12,939 bases of DNA from a bacterium (GTDB lineage Bacteria; Planctomycetota; J058; JAJDCP01). Where the stretch lies: NCBI GenBank assembly GCA_030428695.1, contig JAUIEM010000289.1, positions 1 to 12,939 on the forward strand. Direction: 5' to 3'. Shown here piece after piece: positions 11,901 to 12,939 of this stretch. Within the stretch, counting starts at the first letter, position 1, and every line of letters starts with the position of its first letter. Position numbers and translations under genes: made by a program. The notes beneath the pieces were generated by a model. The model worked only from the letters and a program-made list of their open reading frames with translations. It did no database searches and was not told where the DNA came from.

Positions 11901-12395
11901 AGCGCGACCGTCGCCGGCACCTCCGTCGGCCTGAGCTGGAGCGACAACGCGACGACCGAGGACGGCTTCAAGGTGCTGCGCAAGATGGGCGCCAACGGCA
12001 CCTACAGCGAGATCGCGACCGTCGCCGCCGACGTCACCAGCTACCAGGACGCGACCGTCCAGAGCGGCAACATGTACTACTACCAGGTCAAGTCGTACAC
12101 CGGCGCGATGGAGTCGAACCCCTCGAACGAGGAGATGGCGAACATCAACAGCGGCACCACCCCGCCGACGAACCCGCCGACCACCCAGCCGCCGACCAAC
12201 AACGGCCCGCCCCCCGGCGGCAGCACCGCCGGTGGCGGCACCTTCTCGAACACGCCGAGCGCCTCGCGCAAGAGCAGCAGCAGCAGCTCCTGCTCGATCC
12301 AGGCGCGTGGCGACCTCAGCACCGCCAGCGTGTGGCTCGCCCTCGCCGGTCTGGTCGTCGCCCTGCGCCTGCGTCGGCGCTCCGTCGAGGCCTGA
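8973..12395 (+). CDS. Large secreted/surface protein with nidogen-like, CARDB and fibronectin III domains and a sorting-type C-tail
   Basis: The 1140-residue protein starts with a signal peptide (1-23, ending SLSA before QSYTV). Domain order: nidogen-like 1 (about 25-215), GNP linker, CARDB 1 (230-350), PPSN linker, nidogen-like 2 (378-566), Gly linker, CARDB 2 (575-696), CARDB 3 (699-819), PPTT linker (826-849), FN3 1 (853-940), second PPTT linker (944-963), FN3 2 (968-1060), then a Pro/Gly/Ser-rich stem. The two nidogen-like domains share FLYGQ, IALFWDD and EGTAPNR, so a nidogen-CARDB unit was duplicated. The tail has six serines, Cys1107, a hydrophobic helix (about 1116-1130) and RRRS, like MYXO-CTERM signals. 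No catalytic motif is visible; adhesion or matrix function is inferred. ATG 8973 is chosen because the signal peptide begins there; the ribosome-binding site (AAAGG, 9 nt upstream) is weak, which suggests coupling to the preceding gene. Confidence 0.9.
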   Translation: MIASARNTLTLGLVALLAGSLSAQSYTVTTTPSNMTYLSGGTTLWSSSTPSDDGEQSVQLPFSFTYFGNTYNSVMVGVNGYVSFDGAGSATAWSNANLGSSAAPNNLIALFWDDLEISSSNGDWITVGTEGTAPNREFVIEWYSVSVRNVTNDFLYGQIRLHEGSNDIELVYSTLQNWNSVSATTGLEDASGTQSVAAVSSSNAISTPPTSNYLFSASGQGNPGNPGNPGTTSPDLTADYVALSQYTASQGTNITVTRQFSNVDLGNAGAFRYGIYLSNDQTIDGSDTELYSYTLTSMASNTTNGPGGITVAIPQGTAAGSYYVGIWVDDLSAVSESSESNNTIVDATPLVVSGTTGGTPPSNPPSNPPSNPPTSGSGYTMTTFAQGMTALASGTTLWDDANPGDDDQVTVPLGFTFNFFGTPYSSVTVSSNGYLTFGSNGSDWSNDPLPSTNAPNDIIALFWDDLLISTGDWVHTGVEGTAPNRVFVVQYWSVSTYASTSDFLYGQVRLYEGTNEIELCYDTLQSWGSVSATMGIEDASGTVGVPGVNGTNTNATPPTSNYRFTPSNTGGGGGTIDLVANSVSASSHSVTAGGNLTISRQLSNTGTAAAGSFRYGVYLSDDQTITTADTRVYDAPLNSLSAGAVSGPLTVSVTVPANLAAGNWYAGIIVDDLGQVSESNETNNSAVDATPIAVQGAGQPDLAVSSVALGSYNVSPGGTVDVTRAFANTGNAAAGSFDYTIYLSQNTTISAANDLALYTFTVSSMAAGASDGPSVQTVTIPANVNAGTYYIGMIVDPQGAVAESSTSNNTGLDSSPLTVATTPTTPPTTPPTTPPTTPPTTPPTTPPTTPTVPTAPSNLIAAVNGTTVSLTWTDASSNESGFRVERKPTGGTYTQIASPAANATSFDDLNVAAGDYTYRVLAYNAAGVSTASNEENANVTGTTPPTTPPTTPPTTPPTTPPTTPPVATAPAAPSNLSATVAGTSVGLSWSDNATTEDGFKVLRKMGANGTYSEIATVAADVTSYQDATVQSGNMYYYQVKSYTGAMESNPSNEEMANINSGTTPPTNPPTTQPPTNNGPPPGGSTAGGGTFSNTPSASRKSSSSSSCSIQARGDLSTASVWLALAGLVVALRLRRRSVEA
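9633..9659 (+). repeat. Three tandem GGCAACCCC units (Gly-Asn-Pro linker)
   Basis: Three identical 9-nt copies encode GNP-GNP-GNP between the first nidogen-like domain and CARDB 1. Identical codons suggest recent slippage. Confidence 0.85.
10050..10085 (+). repeat. Three tandem 12-nt units encoding PPSN
   Basis: Three PPSN repeats link CARDB 1 to the second nidogen-like domain. Codons vary slightly between units (AAT/AAC, TCG/AGC), so this is older than the GNP tract. Confidence 0.8.
11448..11519 (+). repeat. Six tandem 12-nt units encoding PPTT
   Basis: Six PPTT units lie between CARDB 3 and the first FN3 domain. The last three are near-identical at the DNA level (CCCCCGACCACG), while earlier ones differ at wobble positions. 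A flexible, possibly O-glycosylated stalk is typical for such Thr/Pro linkers. Confidence 0.9.
11802..11861 (+). repeat. Five tandem 12-nt units encoding PPTT
   Basis: A second PPTT tract lies between the two FN3 domains. Together with the tract at 11448-11519 it shows that the same linker cassette was used twice in this gene. Confidence 0.9.
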
Positions 12396-12427
12396 GCCTC
12401 CACGTCGAGCCTGGACTCCTGCACCCC

Positions 12428-12463
12428 AGCCCCCCGAGCCGCGACGCTCGGGGGGCTGTTTTT
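12428..12463 (+). terminator. Rho-independent terminator after the surface-protein gene
   Basis: AGCCCCCCGAGC (12428-12439) pairs perfectly with GCTCGGGGGGCT (12446-12457), forming a 12-bp stem with a 6-nt loop. GTTTTT follows. It lies 32 bp after the stop codon at 12395 and ends the two-gene secretion block. Confidence 0.93.
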
Positions 12464-12471
12464 CGTTCGGC

Positions 12472-12531
12472 GATGCCGATGCAGATGCCGATCGAGTCGG
12501 GATCGGGCTTCGGAATCGGGATCGGGCTTTC
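12472..12531. repeat. Degenerate hexanucleotide tract (GATGCC / ATCGGG type)
   Basis: The tract splits into 6-nt units: GATGCC, GATGCA, GATGCC, GATCGA, GTCGGG, ATCGGG, CTTCGG, AATCGG, GATCGG, GCTTTC. It starts 9 nt after the terminator T-tract and resembles a decayed microsatellite. Confidence 0.65.
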
Positions 12532-12559
12532 GTTCACCGCGAGGAGACGTCCTCCAAGC

Positions 12560-12580
12560 GGACCCGCGCCTGCGCGGTCC
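12560..12580. repeat. Compact GC hairpin
   Basis: GGA(C)CCGCG pairs with CGCGGTCC around a CCTG loop: five plus three base pairs with one bulged C. No T-tract follows, so its role is unknown. Confidence 0.4.
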
Positions 12581-12604
12581 CGCGGCCGTCGGCAAAGCTC
12601 GTTG

Positions 12605-12623
12605 CGTGACAAATGGGATCACG
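12605..12623. repeat. Short inverted repeat CGTGA..TCACG
   Basis: CGTGA (12605-12609) and TCACG (12619-12623) flank a 9-nt AT-rich centre. This could be an operator-like dyad; the arms are only 5 bp and could occur by chance. Confidence 0.25.
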
Positions 12624-12762
12624 TGTGGGTGGTTGTGGCAAGCTTTGAAAGGGGTTGAGGTTGTCGAGGTGAAGAGGACTTCGGGGGTCGGGTGCTGGTC
12701 CAGGTCATGCGGCCCTGGGTGGGGTCGTTACTTCGGGAGGGCATCCGCACCGGCCGGGCTCC

Positions 12763-12822
12763 GTTGCCGCGCGCCTCCAGCCGCCGCATGCTGTTGCCGC
12801 GCGCCTCCAGCCGCCGCACCCT
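12763..12822. repeat. Two tandem 30-bp repeats
   Basis: Each unit starts GTTGCCGCGCGCCTCCAGCC. The first (12763-12792) and second (12793-12822) are identical over their first 26 nt and differ only in the last four (TGCT versus CCCT). A partial third start (GTTTCCC) follows at 12823. Because 30 is a multiple of three, a minus-strand frame translates it as a repeated RRLEARGN peptide, but no supported gene contains it. Confidence 0.85.
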
Positions 12823-12939
12823 GTTTCCCTTCGCTCTTCCCTCCGTGGCCCAGCTCCTGGCGGTTCCTCCAAGCCGAGGACCACCGTGTAGCGTGCAACA
12901 CTGTCGGAGGTTGGGCGACCATCGCCCTGATTGCGCCAC

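Larger units (their letters stand above)
12464..12939. other. Non-coding region at the right end of the window
   Basis: No convincing gene is seen. Open frames on the minus strand reach the window edge, but they lack recognisable motifs and largely translate repeated DNA. The stretch contains a hexamer-periodic tract, two hairpins and a 30-bp tandem duplication, each listed separately. Confidence 0.55.

Noticed and set aside
12634..12650. TGGCAAGCTTTGAA as a sigma-54 promoter
   Set aside because: The GG and TTG blocks are spaced two bases too close for the -24/-12 consensus, and no gene follows within the window.
12619..12939. 106-codon minus-strand frame with an RRLEARGN repeat at the right edge
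   Set aside because: The repeat simply translates a 30-bp DNA duplication. There is no clear ribosome-binding site, domain or codon signature, and it may be cut by the window edge.

Overview
The window is about 12.9 kb of very GC-rich bacterial DNA. Codons end mostly in G or C, and the reverse strand shows long spurious open frames, as expected at this composition. Several features suggest a Planctomycetota or Myxococcota-like Gram-negative lineage: a RedB-type thioredoxin-fold protein next to a hybrid kinase with a histidine-rich membrane domain, PPTT-linked extracellular beta-sandwich modules, and a Cys/membrane-helix/Arg tail resembling MYXO-CTERM. This taxonomic placement is inference; no rRNA or other marker gene is present.

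Region 1 (1-5712, + strand) reads as a redox and signalling block. A membrane-anchored di-haem cytochrome c peroxidase (319-1461) is followed by a RedB-like membrane-tethered thioredoxin-fold protein with an HPRCPCT motif (1562-2137). A 1192-residue hybrid histidine kinase overlaps the RedB stop codon (2134-5712). It carries a membrane sensor, GAF, PAS, HisKA, HATPase, REC, REC and HPt, so it has a complete internal phosphorelay but no DNA-binding output. The overlap indicates that RedB and the kinase are co-translated. A redox-sensing pair is the most economical reading.

Region 2 (5719-7652, - strand) is a tightly overlapping two-gene operon: a FabG-type ketoreductase, then a FabB/FabF-type ketosynthase. 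It converges on the kinase gene with only 6 bp between stop codons. The gene order (reductase then ketosynthase) and the absence of an adjacent ACP or dehydratase suggest an accessory fatty-acid or polyene-type pathway whose other parts lie elsewhere.

Region 3 (7653-8064) is a divergent intergenic region rich in dyad symmetry. It has a short direct repeat, a perfect 8-bp palindrome, a possible structured RNA on the minus strand, and a set of mutually exclusive hairpins just upstream of the next gene.

Region 4 (8065-12395, + strand) is a two-gene secretion block: a small exported protein with a cohesin-like C-terminal domain, then 17 nt later a 1140-residue secreted or surface protein. The large protein has two nidogen-like domains, three CARDB domains, two fibronectin type III domains and low-complexity PPSN/PPTT linkers, and ends in a C-terminal sorting-type tail. 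A strong rho-independent terminator (12428-12463) closes the block.

Region 5 (12464-12939) has no convincing gene. It contains a hexamer-periodic tract, small hairpins and a 30-bp tandem duplication. No tRNA, rRNA, CRISPR array, transposase or phage gene was seen.
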